Shown here: piece by piece, positions 50,706-62,507 of the stretch
How the letters are laid out: every line of letters starts with the position of its first letter
Position numbering within the stretch: the first letter of the stretch is position 1
NCBI GenBank assembly: GCA_000231825.2
Contig: JH720307.1
Coordinates: 1,388,880 to 1,452,879, forward strand
Reading direction: 5' to 3'
DNA length: 64,000 nucleotides
From: Tetrahymena elliotti 4EA
Lineage: Eukaryota; Ciliophora; Oligohymenophorea; Hymenostomatida; Tetrahymenidae
Made by a program: the position numbers and the translations under genes
Notes under the pieces: generated by a model
What the model was told of the DNA's origin: nothing
Seen by the model: only the letters and a program-made list of their open reading frames with translations
The model's database searches: none

Positions 50706-51104
50706 TCAAACAATTCTCATTAATTACCTTTTAATATGCGACTTCTTTTTCTTTTTTTTTTCTTATTTACTAATCATCCAAACCAAGCAAACCACTATTT
50801 AAAACAAAACTTTTTGTTTGATCATTAATAAGAGAAAATATTATTAGCACTATCATCCTTATCATAATCTCTATTATAAACTATTTTGTAGGTGAGCTTT
50901 TTTTATCATTCAACTCTATTCAAAAATTTGATAAATTTTTCCTATTTATCTACTTTTATTGGTAGATCAAAAAGCATAATTCTTACCTTTGCCTGATGAG
51001 ATAATAGGGAATTTCAGACTCGGCAGTAAAAAATAATGCTTTTTAGTAAATTTTAAAAATAAAAAAGTCAACAAAATTAATTATCGTTTCTTTGTCATTC
51101 AACA
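50706..51104 (-). CDS. Small gene, frame broken or exons unresolved
   Basis: An ATG at 51104 opens a clear exon (MLNDKETIINFVDFFIFKIY ... AESEIPYYLIRQ) ending at a good donor (GTAAGAATT, near 50985). Downstream on the same strand come VDKQEKFIKFLNRVE, a TGA, QKKLTYKIVYNRDYDKDD, and a C-terminal Lys-rich piece (DQTKSFVLNSGLLGLDD, QQIRKKKKKK) ending at TGA 50706. The pieces do not join cleanly: one TGA and one frame change remain. It could be a small basic protein with two unplaced introns, or a decayed gene. It lies 124 bp upstream of the GTPase gene on the same strand. Confidence 0.4.
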
Positions 51105-51412
51105 TTTTTTTGCTTTCTTTTAAAAAGTTCATTTGAAAACAAATCAAAATAAATCTCAAATTAAACAGAATAACCTTCATTACAAATAAAATTAAAAATT
51201 AATTGATATTTACACATAATCACATATCCTTTTGTTCATTTTAATTGTTTACATATTTTTGTTTGCTTTTTTTAATTTGATAAAAGCTTTAATAATTTTT
51301 CTGCCCAAATTTAAGATTTTCTTGTATGAGAGTATTTCCAAAAAAAACTTTTATTTTTTTATTTACACATAGTAGAAAAGAAATTAGTAAGCTTGATTAA
51401 TTTTATTTCAAA
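51105..51412. other. Intergenic AT-rich DNA
   Basis: Divergent 5' region between two small genes. Nothing recognised. Confidence 0.45.
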
Positions 51413-51890
51413 ATGCATATCTTTTTATCGAATAAGGTATTAGTTGATATAGACTAAACAATATAAAAGATTTTTTAAGAGTTTTACTGTAAAATTAAAT
51501 GAAAGGAATGTAAAAATTAAATTAAAAGAAAGTAAAATAAAATGCACTCAAGCCTGAAATTAAATATTTTAAATTAGAATTGATAAGAAAAGATTTATGG
51601 ATGGATATCATTATCATACTTTCAATTTCGTATTAATCGCTTCTCAAATTATTTATTTTATCTTATTCTAAAAATAAATTTATTTTGTGATTTGAATCTA
51701 TTAATTATTTCAAATTTTAAAAAAAATTTTTGAATATTTTAAGAAAGAAATAGAAGAGCAAAACCAAAGTAACTATTAGAAACAAGAAAATTCAAATTAC
51801 ATATAATATATGGTAGATGATATCTCCAAAGATAATTTTTAATTTAGCTATGGGTTAAGCAAAAATCTTTAAAAGCTTAACTATTTTTGA
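51413..51890 (+). CDS. Small gene of unknown function
   Basis: Exon 1 51413-51488 (MHIFLSNKVLVDIDQTIQK) and exon 2 51533-51629 (ALKPEIKYFKLELIRKDLWM) join in phase across a 44-nt intron. A third coding-like segment starts near 51739 (KEIEEQNQSNYQKQENSNY) and stops at TGA 51888-51890. Its phase does not match the donor at 51630, so the 3' join is unsolved. The gene ends about 65 bp from the end of the ARP6 gene on the opposite strand. No family recognised. Confidence 0.45.
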
Positions 51891-51954
51891 TAAACTGAGA
51901 ACAAATTTTATTTTTATTTTACTTATTTAATTAATATTTATTAAACTGTCTATC

Positions 51955-53792
51955 TCAAAGGAAATAGAGTGCATTTAGTTACTCAAATCCATATTCTTTA
52001 TAATCATTTCTATTCATAGCAAGCATTTCAAAGTTATCTCCAGAAGTAACTTTCTAGCATCCCTAATAAGCTGATGAAGTATCCTTAAGATGTACTAATT
52101 TATTATCTAAATAATCAGGAGTGTTTTATGTCACCTCATTTAATCTAATTTTAGTTAAATCAATGTAATCAATATTTATAAACAATTTATATGTTACAGT
52201 CTTTCTTTTAATCCTACAAAATTAGATGAACCACCACATAAAATAATATTCTCATAGAAATATTCTCTGATGTCTGGATGAATTTCTTTAATAACACTGC
52301 TTGCACCTTAAGAAATACCACATTAATCTAAACCTGTTAGAATATTTAAAGAGAATCAATTAACAAAATGCTCACTTACCCATTTTGCATAAATTAATTT
52401 AATATTAAATTTTATCTTCATAAATTACAAGTTACTCAACTATAATTTAAAAGATCAACTACAATTTTTCCTAAAATCAGGAGTTTACCAAATGATTATA
52501 GTAATAATTTTCATAAAATCGATTTTTTTTTATTAGAGAATTGAGACAGATTAAAATAATGCAAATATTTACCAATATCACTAGGATTAAACAATATTTC
52601 TGGAAGAGTAAATCTCTCTTTATCTAAAGTTAATTTATCACTGTAAGATGCTTTTAAATTTATTAATTGAGAAAGTAGTTAGCAAATTGTTTTAGCAAAG
52701 AAATTTAATTACATCTGTCATAGAAATCTACGGCAAAACCTTTGTTACCTGTCTCATAATCTGGTAAAATAAAATACTTTGTATGTGAGCCTTTACTGAT
52801 ATTTGGAAATAATAATTAAATTTAAAATCTTCTAAAAATCAATAGAAATTTATTCTTACCGCATTTTGATATCTTTTTAAAAATTTTGTGATACGAAACA
52901 CATGTCTTCCTTAATTTATGATACCATTCTAATTTCGTTCTTTAACTGAATATATCTGCATGTAATTATTTCTTTTAAATGATTTGTTAACAGCTTGCCA
53001 CCTATAATAAATATTTAAAGTGTAAATTATTAATATTCTATTTTATACTTTGATTTAATTTTTAAACTTTAGTTGGTAATTTATTTAATATCTTTCTTAC
53101 CTATATCTAATCTTTTAATTGCATAATTTATAGGTTGTCCATCAAAGAAAGGAACAAAATAAGTGGCTGAATGTCCTATTTCAATTACTAATTAAAAGGT
53201 GTCACTTATTTTCTTATTATATTTGTCTAGTGCATGTATTTGAGACATTTATTGAGATAAGGCTGGATAAATTGCATCGAATCCAAAATATTCGAAACAA
53301 ACTTCAATCATTCTTTATCTAACTTTATCAGGTACACAAGGATTATGCATTATACTAATACTATAAGACTATAACTCATTCTATTTTGATTCAAATTCTG
53401 TTTATGCATCTAACCTATTTTTTTAAAAATTATCTCAATCATACTCTAATAACAATTTTAAACAAAAATATTCACATTTTTTCCCATAAATGAACTTCAT
53501 GATCCCAATCAACTACTACACCTCTTATTTAAGGTTTCACATAAATCAAATTAGCTTCATCTATATAGTTATTCAAATTTTCTCCACATAGCAAATTACC
53601 ATTTTTTCTATCAATACCTAAATATAAATTTAGCTAAATATTTAGTGATTACACTCAGTCTCATTTAAATTTACCTAATAAATTGTAGTAAGTTAAATTA
53701 GGAACTTCATCAAAGGCAGAACCTAATCTTATTTCCCATGATCCATTATCTACTATAAGTCTTTTATTTAAATTTGTTTTCCAATCACCCAT
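51955..53792 (-). CDS. ARP6: Actin-related protein ARP6
   Basis: A multi-exon gene from ATG 53792 (MGDWKTNLNKRLIVDNGSWE) to TGA 51955-51957. The actin fold is shown by the phosphate-1 loop VDNGSWEIRLGS, the segment VVVDWDHEVHLWE, then CFEYFGFDAIYPALS and the ATP-site strand LVIEIGHSATYFVPFFDGQP. Next comes NYAIKRLDIGG, as in ARP6 (INVGGKLLTN). The end has the family's CQKVTSGDNFEMLAMNRNDY, matching the WEGG..A...F....VTREDYEE tail of ARP6. ARP6 is a nuclear subunit of SWR1/SRCAP remodellers that load H2A.Z. At least seven short introns interrupt it; not all borders were fixed. Confidence 0.82.
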
Positions 53793-55696
53793 ATCTTGAC
53801 ACTAATTGCTAATATTTAGTACTTTTATATATAAAAGTGTTTACTAGAAATAAATATTTTGAAGAAATATGCATAAACTATTAAATTATTAGAAATATTA
53901 AGCTAATAAAAATAATAATAAGTCTAAATTTTTTTAATACAAAGATATATTTCATCTAACTCCTCTATATATAAATTTTTATAAAACTTAAACAAATCAA
54001 AAACATTTTAAATACAAAAAATATTTTAAAACTCTGATTCATATAAATAGATAAAAACAATTATTAATTAACTCCTCAAATGGATTAAATTAGTATATTA
54101 TAGATAAAATAATTTCACTTTAATATTTTAAAAAATCTATTCAAAAATATTTTTTTTCTAGTCACCACCAAACAAAACAAAAATTTTTATTTTTATGAAA
54201 ATATTATTTTTATTTATTTTGAAATTTATCAAGTTAAATTATTTACATCTACTCACTTTTCAAACAATAATTAATATTTTACAAGAGACCTTTACAAAAA
54301 TGATAAAACAATCCTTTTTCAAAATTGCAAAAAAATAGTTTCAGTGAAAAAACAAAATAAAAATATTATATATTAGGTGAAGTATTTAGATTGTTTCTAT
54401 TCTTTTTATGATTTTATTTTTTAATTTTCTTTGTTGGTTTTATGGGTTATTTTTATTTTGTTGGTTTCTCTTTCTATATTTTTGTATGTTTGTTATTCAT
54501 TCTTATTTGTTTAATTATTTTTTTCATATCTCTTTCTTTGATTTTTAATTTTAAATATTTTTTTCTTTTTCTTCTTTTCTTTATTGATTTCTCTATCTAT
54601 CGTCTTATTTGAGTCTGCTTTTATTCAACAATATTTTTTATATATGGTTAATAAAAATTTAAAGAGAATGATAGGAAAGAAAATTGGTTAGATGGACTGG
54701 CAAATACTTTTTTGTATCTTAATTTATTTATTTGCCACCATCAGAGCTCTTGTTATTGGAATTTCTTCATCTTGATTTTCTTTTTATTTTTATTTTTTTA
54801 AGGATTTAAAAAATTGGGATGTGAGGGGAGGGGTAGATAAATCTCGATGCTGAAAACAAGATTTATCTAATCGGGCTTAAAATAATAAAAAGTTTTCTCA
54901 GTGGAAGAGGTTAGCTCCAATAAGTTTCGATCTCTGGATATGGTTTTTGATAAGTGATATGAAATGGAGAAGTTTATTAAAGGGTTAAAGGAATATGGAA
55001 AATAAATTCCGATTAATGGAGAGGAAAGTCAGATAATAACTAGTTTTTGTTTTTGCAGTGTGAGTTAAATCTAGACTTATCCTTCCATGGAGATGTTCAA
55101 AAACTTTTTTTTTCTTAAAAGATAAACTTCTTTATTTTTCACTCTTATCAGATTTCTTTGATTAATATTTATTATATCTTTTTTTTGATTTTCCCTTTCT
55201 ATTTCCTCCAGATCAAATTTTGAATTTTAATTTTTTTCTGATGATGGTTTTAGGCATGAAACTACTGATTAAAGTAAAATCAAGAAATAAAGGAACATTA
55301 ACTTATTAATTATCAAATCTATTTTTTTAATTAAAAAATTCAAAAATAAAAAACATCTTGTGGTGATTTTGATTTGCATCTAAAAAATAAAATAAACAAA
55401 AATTTACTGATTTTCTTATTGTAAATAAAATGAATGAATGAAATAAAGGTTTTTTAAATTTATTTTATAGGATTTTAATTTGAAACAAAGGGACTAAAAA
55501 TAGAGGAATAATAAACACACAAAGTTTCTTTTTTGAACATAAAAAAGAATAGAATTAACATTTTAACTAACTTAATGATTATATATGAGATTGAATGAGT
55601 GATGGATAGATTATATTATATTATCAAGATGAAATAAAAAAAGACTCTTAAATTTTAAGTTAATGTATTAAATTAAGATAAAATGTTATCTTTCTC
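53793..55696. other. Long intergenic region with a G-rich block
   Basis: 1.9 kb. 54370-54660 is T-rich. 54815-55095 is distinctly richer in G, with a perfect hairpin (entered separately). A minus frame at about 54650-54780 (ENQDEEIPITRALMVANKQ) looks weakly coding. The rest is A/T-rich. Confidence 0.4.
54815..55095. other. G-rich block with perfect hairpin, possible ncRNA
   Basis: The arms TAGATAAATCT (54834-54844) and AGATTTATCTA (54859-54869) pair perfectly over 11 bp with a 14-nt loop. G-rich unique sequence follows (GTGGAAGAGG, GGAGAGGAAAGTC) with a second stem GGAAT/ATTCC near 54995-55015. Neither strand has ciliate-like codons. A stable RNA is possible; no family is recognised and the strand is unknown. 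Confidence 0.35.
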
Positions 55697-58600
55697 TCAC
55701 TTTGCTTATTCATCTACATTAGCATGGTTTAAAGCATCAACAAAACTGAAAGGTTAAAATTTGTAACCATCTGCCTTGTAGAACTTACTTTGGAATTCGA
55801 CCCTAATAATTATTTTTGCATTTATATTAATAATTGAAGAGTATTTTTTAATTTAATTCATTATTTACCATTAGAGACGAAGAGCATGCAAGAAACATTC
55901 CATAAGATCCATACACATAAGTACAGCAAATGAAATATTTAAGAAAAGGAACCAGCCAATAATAATTTATAAAGCACTTCCACCAACAATACCACCACCA
56001 ACAGTTTTTTCAAAGAAGACCTTAGCGAGTTAACCGTGAGCCAAACTCAAAGCCCACAGACGCAAGTAAGAGGCAGTGTTAGAAATAGAACCTATATTTG
56101 ATAAAATATTATTTAGATAAATAATATGTAAATTTTATTTAATTATTACCAAGAATAAATTCAATAGTTTCAATAACTTAGTGGACGAAAACTTCACCAA
56201 AATCGTGGTCATCATGACCAACAGGAGGATGAGACTAGTTATTAAGAATAAAATGTTTAATTAAAAATATTAGCTAAAAAAAATGCTACTTGTAATAAAG
56301 GTTCATTTTCATCTTGGATTTCTTAGTGTTAGGGCTTTTTCTTTAACAAAAAGAATAAGGGTTTAACTAAAAGCATAATGGGAACACAAGCAACTGAAAT
56401 AATAAGAAGATTGTATTGCAATTCTTCTTAGAAATTGGAGTCACTGAAAAGAGGGGTAGGAGTACCATTGAATGTGGAGATTTAACCCATCTTCAAAGGT
56501 AAGTTGATCATTTAATTAATAATAGAGGGTGCCATGTATCCTTCTTCGTATTGACTGACCCACTTGAAGATAATCATGAAACACATATAGCCAAAAGTAG
56601 ATAATAAGAAAACCATTTGGGGTAACCATTCGAAAATTAAATCAACCCAAAGATCGAAATGAATACAGTTCAAACCTTTTAAGAAAATACCCCAAGCCAT
56701 TTGAGTTACACCAAAAATAACAGCAACTTTTTTTAAAGAAAAATATTTAATTATTTTTTAAAGGTATTCAAAAGAATTAATTATTTACACTTCATTTTGA
56801 ATGAGTTAAAGAAGTTGAGTTCATTGCTAGAAATATACCACTTAGGATCGAAACCAATAGGATAGACGCAATTTTCATGCTTTTAAATAGTGTAGTGAGC
56901 TTATCCTTCAGCTACTTCACCATCATGATGAACGTTGTAATAGCAGGAACCAAAAAGATTTACGGGAAGAGCAAGGAAATCATTATAGATAAAACCGCAA
57001 TAGAAAGCAAAAATACCCATCATGGCTAATAAATACCTAGCAGGGTAGAGAGAAGCCAAAGGGGTTTAGAGTAATTCCTTACCCTTGTAAATTAACCAAG
57101 CTCCAAAACCTAAGAGGGCACCACCGTGACCAATATCACCAAACATGATACCAAACTTGATTGGGAACATACTGACACAGAATAAACCAGGATTAACTTC
57201 TCTATAACGAGGGATACCGTATGTGTTAACGATTTCTTAGAAAGGAGCGGTAACATCATTAGTTCTAAAGTGGGTAGGAGGCTCAATATTATGAGGTCTT
57301 TCTTACTTTTTGACTTCAGTCATACCAATATTCGGATTGTTATGTCTAACTTTATCAATAGCTTTAAGGACAGCATGGTCTTGTTCTTCAGGACACCAGA
57401 AGTAACCTCCAAAAACTGTACTCTTTACAGTTAACATATTCATGTTAGTGTAGATATATTTCTCCTTAACAATGAATAATCTGATTTCTTCAATGTAAGA
57501 GCATTAATTACCGATTCTAGGTTGAATCCATTCATCTAAAATGTTGTTCAAAGAATTTTCTGTCAATCTCATCAACTATTTATTTTTATAAATTTAAATT
57601 CATTAATAATTAATTTTATCGTTCTCTATAATAGTCTGTATGCAAATTATTATATATTTTATAGGGTATTTCATATTTCTTCTCTCTCACTGCTTAAATT
57701 TTGCTTATTTATCTTAAAATTAACTCTTTTCTGAAAAAATAAATATTTTACCTATCTAGTATCACTGATTTATTATTAGATTTCCAAAAATTTGCTATTG
57801 TAACCATTAGGGTCTCTAGGCATTGTGAACCTTTTGATTTAAAAAATAAGTTTAATATATAATTCAAGCAATATATCTAGTTTATTATTACTTGCTAGCG
57901 TTGAAAGAGTCACAAACTCTGTTGAGCTTGGCCTTCAAGTGACCAGAACCACCACTGAAAGCAACAATAAAAACGGATTTCTAGAAACCTTCTTTGTATT
58001 CACCTTAGTCATAAGGGATTTCTGCAGTGAAAACCCAACTGTTACCCTTAGTAGTTCTAAAGATAATCTTCTTAAATCTTAAAGTGTCTTCTTTGTTGAT
58101 AGTACCAGTGATGTAAAATAGCTTAGAAGCACTGGTCATAGGATTTTCTTCTTCTTTAGCTTCTTCAGATGATTCCAAGGGATTAATAGCGATGTTATCT
58201 AAACCTCTATTGATATAAATAAAATAATTAACAAATTGAATGTCTATTATGTAAATTTCGCTTTAATATTCTTTTTAATTGATAAAGACATGTTTAAAAA
58301 AACATTTTTTATAAAATTTAAATGCTCTATTTTATATTATCTATGTTTTATTTTTGTCAAAAATATAAATAAAAACTATCTCGTTTTTAAACACTTAAAA
58401 ATATTTCCCCTAAAATATTTATTGCCTATGTTTTTAATTGTTTTATTCAATTAAAATTACTACATTTTTATATGGGTTAATAGCTTTGTATTAGTATGGG
58501 TTATTTAAATTAACTTAAAAGCATTATTAAATGTATCCTTTGAGAGTTTTTGATCTCAAAAATTTACTAGCTTTTGATAAATATTAAGCATTATTAGTTC

Positions 58601-59157
58601 GGTACGTTTATGGTATGTTTATGTTTAAGAATAAAAGTTAGCTTGTGATAAAATAAGTAAATTATTTGAAAAAATGAATCATACGAGAGAATTCTTTGGT
58701 CGACAACTTTTTCCTTGAATTTTCTTAAGACAGCACTGTATTCAACAAGACTATAATATTTGGAGGTGAGACTATCCAAAGTAAAGGTCTACTCATTTAA
58801 TTTGGAAAATGTATCTTTAACTTAAGCCTCAACATCATCAATAAAAGTGTGATAGGCCTTTTCTCTGCCTCTGAGGTAGACTTCCAAAACATCAAGGTAG
58901 GCTTGAACGTTGTCACACTTGATGATTTCTTTTTATTTCTTAACCATTTCATTATGGATAATATTTAATTGATTTTGAATATCTTCAGTTCTTTTAATTT
59001 AAGGAGTGAAGACTCTGCTCAAATGACTTTCGTGAGCGTTTTAATCCTCAAATTGAACTACTTAAACTTAACCTAATTGATTTAAAACTTCCCAAGCACT
59101 TTCCCTAGGGATGACTATATTGTAGTAAGCCATCTTGTCACTGCGCATTAGACTCAT
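55697..59157 (-). CDS. V-type H+-ATPase subunit a (V0)
   Basis: ATG at 59157 (MSLMRSDKMAYYNIVIPRES) to TGA 55697-55699, with about seven short introns. The N-terminal cytosolic arm has the hallmark GQVQVVQFEDQN. The membrane half shows HFRTNDVTAPFQEIVNTYGI, MFPIKFGIMFGDIGHGG, NCVYPIGFDPKW with NELNFFNSFKMK, and SNTASYLRLWALSLAHGQL. The proton-path Arg lies in ECFLHALRLQWVEFQSKFY, and the end is GYKFQPFSF. Subunit a forms the two half-channels beside the c-ring and fixes the organelle targeting of the pump, for example to contractile vacuole, phagosomes or granules. Codon bias is strong, suggesting high expression. It cooperates functionally with Fab1, whose lipid product stabilises V-ATPase in other eukaryotes. 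Confidence 0.94.
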
Positions 59158-59731
59158 TTTCTCAGCCTTTTTCTTATTTTATTTTGTTTTCTATCTTCTT
59201 TATTCTATTATTCTTTATTCAAAGATAGTTGAGTTACTTACTTTGTTTCTTTTTTATATTAATTATTTGATTTATATATTTGTTAATTTACTTGATTGCT
59301 TGCTAGCTTTATTGTTTCCCCTTTCTTTCTTTCTTTGTTTGGCTTGAAGGTTCCCTATATTTTTTATTTCTTTGTTTTATTTTATTTTAATTTTTTATTT
59401 TATTTATATCCTTTGAACTTTCTATCTCATTTTTCCTCGATATTGATTAAAATCACATATAATATTTCCGTATTATACCTTCACTTTATAATTTGTTAAA
59501 TATTAAACAATCATTTGGTATGCATTCATTCATTTTAATACACAATATTCAATCTTCTTATTATAATAATTTAAATCTTCTTTTTTTTTTACTTGTGAAT
59601 TTCTATCATCAATGCCATTAAAAATAAATGGGTGCTGTTAAATAAATTAGTTATTAATTTGATTTACTTTGATTGTCTAAATTCAAAGTATAAAGTTTAA
59701 AAAATTGTAAGAAATTTCTCTGCAACATTTT
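59158..59731. other. 5' flank of V-ATPase a gene, T-rich
   Basis: Plus-strand T-rich low-complexity sequence; open on the plus strand only because of its composition. No gene. Confidence 0.5.
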
Positions 59732-59870
59732 TCAACTATTCTCAATAAATTTATTAACTGCATATCCTCCAGTAATGGTTAGATTTTTACTATTACTAAA
59801 AAACCACAACGAATATTATCTAGCCTCAAAAATTTGTAAAATACCTACTTAAGTCTGTCAGTAAAGCCAT
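59732..59870 (-). CDS. Possible very small gene with in-frame TGA
   Basis: ATG 59870 opens MALLTDLS. A 48-nt GTATTT...TTTTAG intron (59796-59844) joins in phase to NSKNLTITGGYAVNKFIENS and a TGA at 59732-59734. Beyond the TGA the same frame stays coding-like (KMLQRNFLQFFKLYTLNLDN). Either this is a 29-residue peptide, or the TGA lies in an unseen intron or is recoded. Confidence 0.3.
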
Positions 59871-60690
59871 AAGTTCCTAATTCTAAAATTCTATTTCAAA
59901 AATTTAAAATATCTTTCATTAGATATGACAAAAATCAAATAAACAATAACCCATAGAATTTGTTATTTTAGTGTAGACAAAAAAATACAAATCTCCTCGT
60001 TTTTCTATTATAAAATAGGTTTTTTAAAAACATACCCCCAAACAAAAGCTCTTAAATGTTTGAATATAGAAAATATCAAATCTGTAAAAACATGTCTTGA
60101 AGAGAAATAAAAGTATCTTATTTTAATTGGAAATTCTATTAATCCATCTCAAATGTTAAAGTTAATTTTTTTGAGGATATTAAAAAGAGATTTATCCTAA
60201 TTAAATTTAAAGGATACAAATAAAAATCAAATCATAGATAGAAAGAAAGAAAGAATATGACAATATTTGTGATCTTATACACTTTCTTTTTTTTGTATTA
60301 AAAGATTCTTTATTTTTTCTCGACGCAAATAACTTTTTTTATTTTCAATGTTAAGTAACTAAAAATTGTCTACTCTCTTGCTCAAATTTATCTTCTCATT
60401 TACATCCATAAATACCTAAATTTTAAATAATATGGAATTATTTATTAGAAATAACTTAGTTGTTTTTTAAAAATAAAAATTGTTTGTAATTTAATTTTGT
60501 GGAAATATTTTATGAAATGATATTTGCAATTAATTTAATATTATTCAAAAATTAAAGAACAAAGTATGATTTTAAAGCTTAGAAACAATTAAAAATTGAA
60601 TAAAAAATTCAAGTAATTTCAATCATAATATTTTAAAATATAATTTAATCAAACAAAAATAAAAATTATTAAATTTTATAGTAAGAAATT
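59871..60690. other. Intergenic AT-rich DNA
   Basis: No convincing coding segment. Short GAAA repeats at 60240-60255. Confidence 0.45.
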
Positions 60691-60964
60691 TCATTTTTTA
60701 TATTTTTCAAATATTTTTTAGTTAATTTTTTTGTCTAAATGAGAGTAGCATTTTTATAAGTATATCATTTCTTATAATCTACATATTTCGAAAAAGTTTT
60801 TCCTCAGCTCTTCAACTTCATTAGCCTTTTTTTTAATAAATAAATAAATATTTTAGATAAAATTTAAATAATATAAAATTTACATCCCATTCTACTATTT
60901 CTCTCGTCTCTTCATTAACAGAAATTATTCTTTCAATATTGTATAAATTTATGTATTCTTCCAT
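60691..60964 (-). CDS. 71-aa two-exon protein, unknown
   Basis: Exon 1 60884-60964 (MEEYINLYNIERIISVNEET) and exon 2 60691-60825 join in phase across a 58-nt intron (GTAAATTT...AAAAAAAG). The product is short, acidic at the N-terminus and helical. The second exon (NEVEELRKNFFEICRLQEMI) reads as an amphipathic helix or coiled coil, with two Cys spaced 12 apart and a Lys-rich end (KINQKIFEKYKK). It has no signal peptide or membrane segment. It may be a subunit of a larger complex. Splice borders and codon use support a real gene; no family is recognised. Confidence 0.65.
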
Positions 60965-62507
60965 ATTTATTTAATCTTATCTTTGTATTTTAATTTATTC
61001 TTCAAAATAAATTTATTATATAAAAAATGAATTTGTTTTAAAATAAAATATTTCACTTAATTAATGAAAAAGAAATGGAAGATATATCAAAAAAATAATT
61101 CAAATAAATTGATAACTAATTATTTTTTAATTTTAGAACTTAAATTATTAAGGTCTTTAAAGTATGGAATTACATTAAATTTAATTTACTAATTTTTAGA
61201 AATAAAATAATTATTTGATTGATAAAAATTTTAAGAAAAAAGAATGAATCTAATATGTTGCATAAAATTTTACAATTTCGAATGAGTTATTAAATACTTA
61301 ATCCATATTAATAAAATGGCTTTTTGTTTGAAAAGAAAAATATATTCTTTAAAGTAATCTAATTTTTGTATTAAATTTTTTAATCTTTAACCTTTTCCTA
61401 CTGGCTAGCATACTTTTTTCAATGAGAACAAATCATACAAAATTGACTGTATATTATTAAAAAGTGAAAAATCTATATATACCGACCTCAGAAGTGATAA
61501 ATTTTAGAATTAAGTCAGATAGATACTTTTTTTTACCTTTAAAAATTCATTATATCTTATAAAATTTTTTTAGTTTTTGATAAATTTTTTAGTTACAAAA
61601 GGACCCTACCATATGAATTTATACTCAAAAAATTGCCCATCTTTCTTTTACTAAAGAATAGTAAAGAAAAGAAAAATGAAATACTTAAAAGTATATCTGT
61701 TTTGTCAAAAAAGATCTATAAGATAGAGTGAAAATAATTTTCACTTTTTAAAATAAAACTTTTATTTTTATCTCTTTACTTATAAAACATAATCTTTTCA
61801 AATCTTTAGTAAAATGAAATGTGAATAAAAGAAATCAAAATTCATTTTTCAAATTTGATGAAAGTCAAATATCTAATTAAATCTAATAAAACAAAATTTA
61901 TGTCTACAAAAAAAAATAATCTCTTAAAAGTAATTTAATATTTAATCTTAATTTTTATTACCCTTAAAATTATTTTTTTGCTAGGCAATTCATATGAGAA
62001 GATAACATTTTAATAAAAGTATTTTTAATATAGAAATGAATATTATCAATTAATGTTTGAAGAAGAATAATCGAAAATTTCTTTTTAAATTCAATATTTT
62101 AGATGAAAGTAAAATATTGGAATTATATATAACAAAAAAATAATATTTTAAGTTAAATTAGTAAAAATTTCTAAAAACAATTTATATTTGCTTGAAAATT
62201 TCTCATTTTTTTCTAATTATTTTCTAAGTTTTAAAAATATTGAGGAAAAATTTGAATTTTTATCTTTTTAAATTGAAAATGACTTCTTTTTATTCTGAAA
62301 GAAAATGAAATGTTTTTAGAAGGATGAATGAATGAAAGAAATTAATTGAGATTACTCAAAATATGTAAAATACTTTTTAATACAATTAAAATAATTAAGT
62401 TTATGCTAATTTAATATAAAGTTGATTTATTTTTTATTTATTTTTTAGTATAAAGAAGAGTGAATAAAATTATCCTGTGTGTAATTAAATGAAAAAATCT
62501 TATTCTT
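60965..62507. other. Intergenic AT-rich DNA
   Basis: 1.5 kb of very A/T-rich sequence with simple TGAA/GAAT repeats around 62320-62340. No gene seen. Confidence 0.5.

Noticed and set aside
54985..55045. GAGGAAAGTC resembling an RNase P RNA core motif
   Set aside because: Too short, and the other conserved RNase P regions were not found.
59135..59499. Two overlapping hydrophobic plus-strand frames
   Set aside because: T-rich low-complexity DNA gives Phe/Leu/Tyr strings; no ciliate codon pattern.
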